Origin: Acanthosepion esculentum
Lineage: Eukaryota > Mollusca > Cephalopoda > Sepiida > Sepiidae
Assembly (NCBI GenBank): GCA_964036315.1
Contig: OZ038479.1
Span: 57,762,246 to 57,826,245, forward strand
Reading direction: 5' to 3'
DNA length: 64,000 nt
Of this stretch, positions 63,367 through 64,000 are shown piece by piece. The notes under the pieces are model-generated. The model had not been told where the DNA came from. It saw nothing but the letters and a program-made list of their open reading frames with translations, and searched no databases. Position numbers and translations under genes: made by a program. The first letter of the stretch is position 1. Each line of letters starts with the position of its first letter.

Positions 63367-64000
63367 CAGAGCCGGTGCTTACTACCCGGAACCTCCCAAC
63401 CGCATGGGGGCTCCATGCCTACTGGGGAGGTGGCGAAGAAGTGCTAATTTCAGTAGCACTTATTTTTTTAAATTGTAAATTTCTTTTCAACCGTTCTCTT
63501 AAATCAATTAAGAGGGTAATACATCTCGTAAAATCGTTTTTTCATTCCGAAATCATCCACGGTGGATTTCTGATTTTTTGTTTTTTATTAATAGTAATAC
63601 TAACAAGACGTCCATAGCTAGTAATCAAAATAAAATTTCTAGTCCCTATTTTTTACATTTCTAGAAAGATAAAACAGAGAAAATGATCGCTTAATACCGA
63701 GAAAAAGATGGCTTAAAAATAAAAATGTTTAAAGATTTCAATACATGAAAAATTTTCCCATAAACTGAAATACTGTTTTTAAAATAAATTTTTAAGTCAA
63801 CCCGGTTTGGGTTGTGTTTGAAACTTTGTAAAACTTTTTTTCAGCAGAGAGGCATTGGCGATTAATCTTTATGGAAATGTAAAAAATTGTGACTTAAACA
63901 TTTTCCTTAGTGTTTGTGGCCCCCTGGTTGGAAAACTTTAATATCGACATGTAGTAGAGAGAGGGGCCCCGTATCAATGTTTCGGGAGTTGGGGGTGAGA
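63367..64000. mobile_element. Non-autonomous hAT-like element, second copy, cut by window end
   Basis: Starts CAGAGCCGGTGCTTACTACC, as at 46378. The window ends about 17 bp before the expected right terminus. Confidence 0.5.

Overview
The window looks like metazoan, probably invertebrate, nuclear DNA. It is strongly AT-rich (about three quarters by eye) and carries spliceosomal-type GT/AG signals. It holds no compact operons and is dominated by C2H2 zinc-finger (ZNF) arrays, decayed transposons and long inverted or tandem segmental duplications. Nothing fixes the species. ZNF expansions with Tc1/mariner, BED-hAT and jockey-like elements suit arachnids, cephalopods and several other invertebrates equally well.

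Four long ZNF open frames are present. Two are on the minus strand (434-2218, 21 fingers; 20226-21659, 16 fingers) and two on the plus strand (42792-44072, 15 fingers; 60052-61035, 11 fingers). Each array is the distal part of a terminal exon that starts at a recognisable splice acceptor, (C/T)TTTTACTTTGCAG followed by GTCTTT. The proximal part of every exon is decayed and no upstream effector-domain exon (KRAB, SCAN, BTB) is visible. Three cassettes share one layout: a decayed ZNF exon (X1), a Tc1/mariner remnant, a second ZNF exon (X2), then the finger array. In each, the Tc1 sits exactly at the X1/X2 junction.

The cassettes are arranged head to head. Minus-strand copies lie at about 0.4-4.9, 13.4-15.5 (partial) and 20.2-24.5 kb. 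Plus-strand copies lie at about 39.5-44.4, 50.3-53.3 (partial) and 57.3-61.4 kb. The segment 36.55-46.99 kb recurs in tandem at 52.94-64.0 kb (offset 16.4-17.8 kb), and 1-4.92 kb is an inverted copy of about 39.9-44.4 kb.

Between the cassettes are transposable elements: a multi-exon transposase-like pseudogene (5584-8586, minus) whose downstream flank carries two histone-type 3' stem-loops; a family with long terminal inverted repeats and TA target sites (called E here; four bounded copies); a 4.4 kb BED-hAT element (25899-30338) with its empty site visible elsewhere in the window; a jockey-like LINE fragment (34455-35330, minus); several MITEs; and paired tandem repeats with a hammerhead-like core. 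Two short segments inside E-related sequence look like captured gene pieces: a TATA/initiator promoter with a small first exon (31877-32522) and a relatively GC-rich coding fragment (48662-48952, minus).

Only the four finger arrays look potentially functional. Every other coding trace carries stops or frameshifts. No tRNA, rRNA, CRISPR array or prokaryotic feature was seen.
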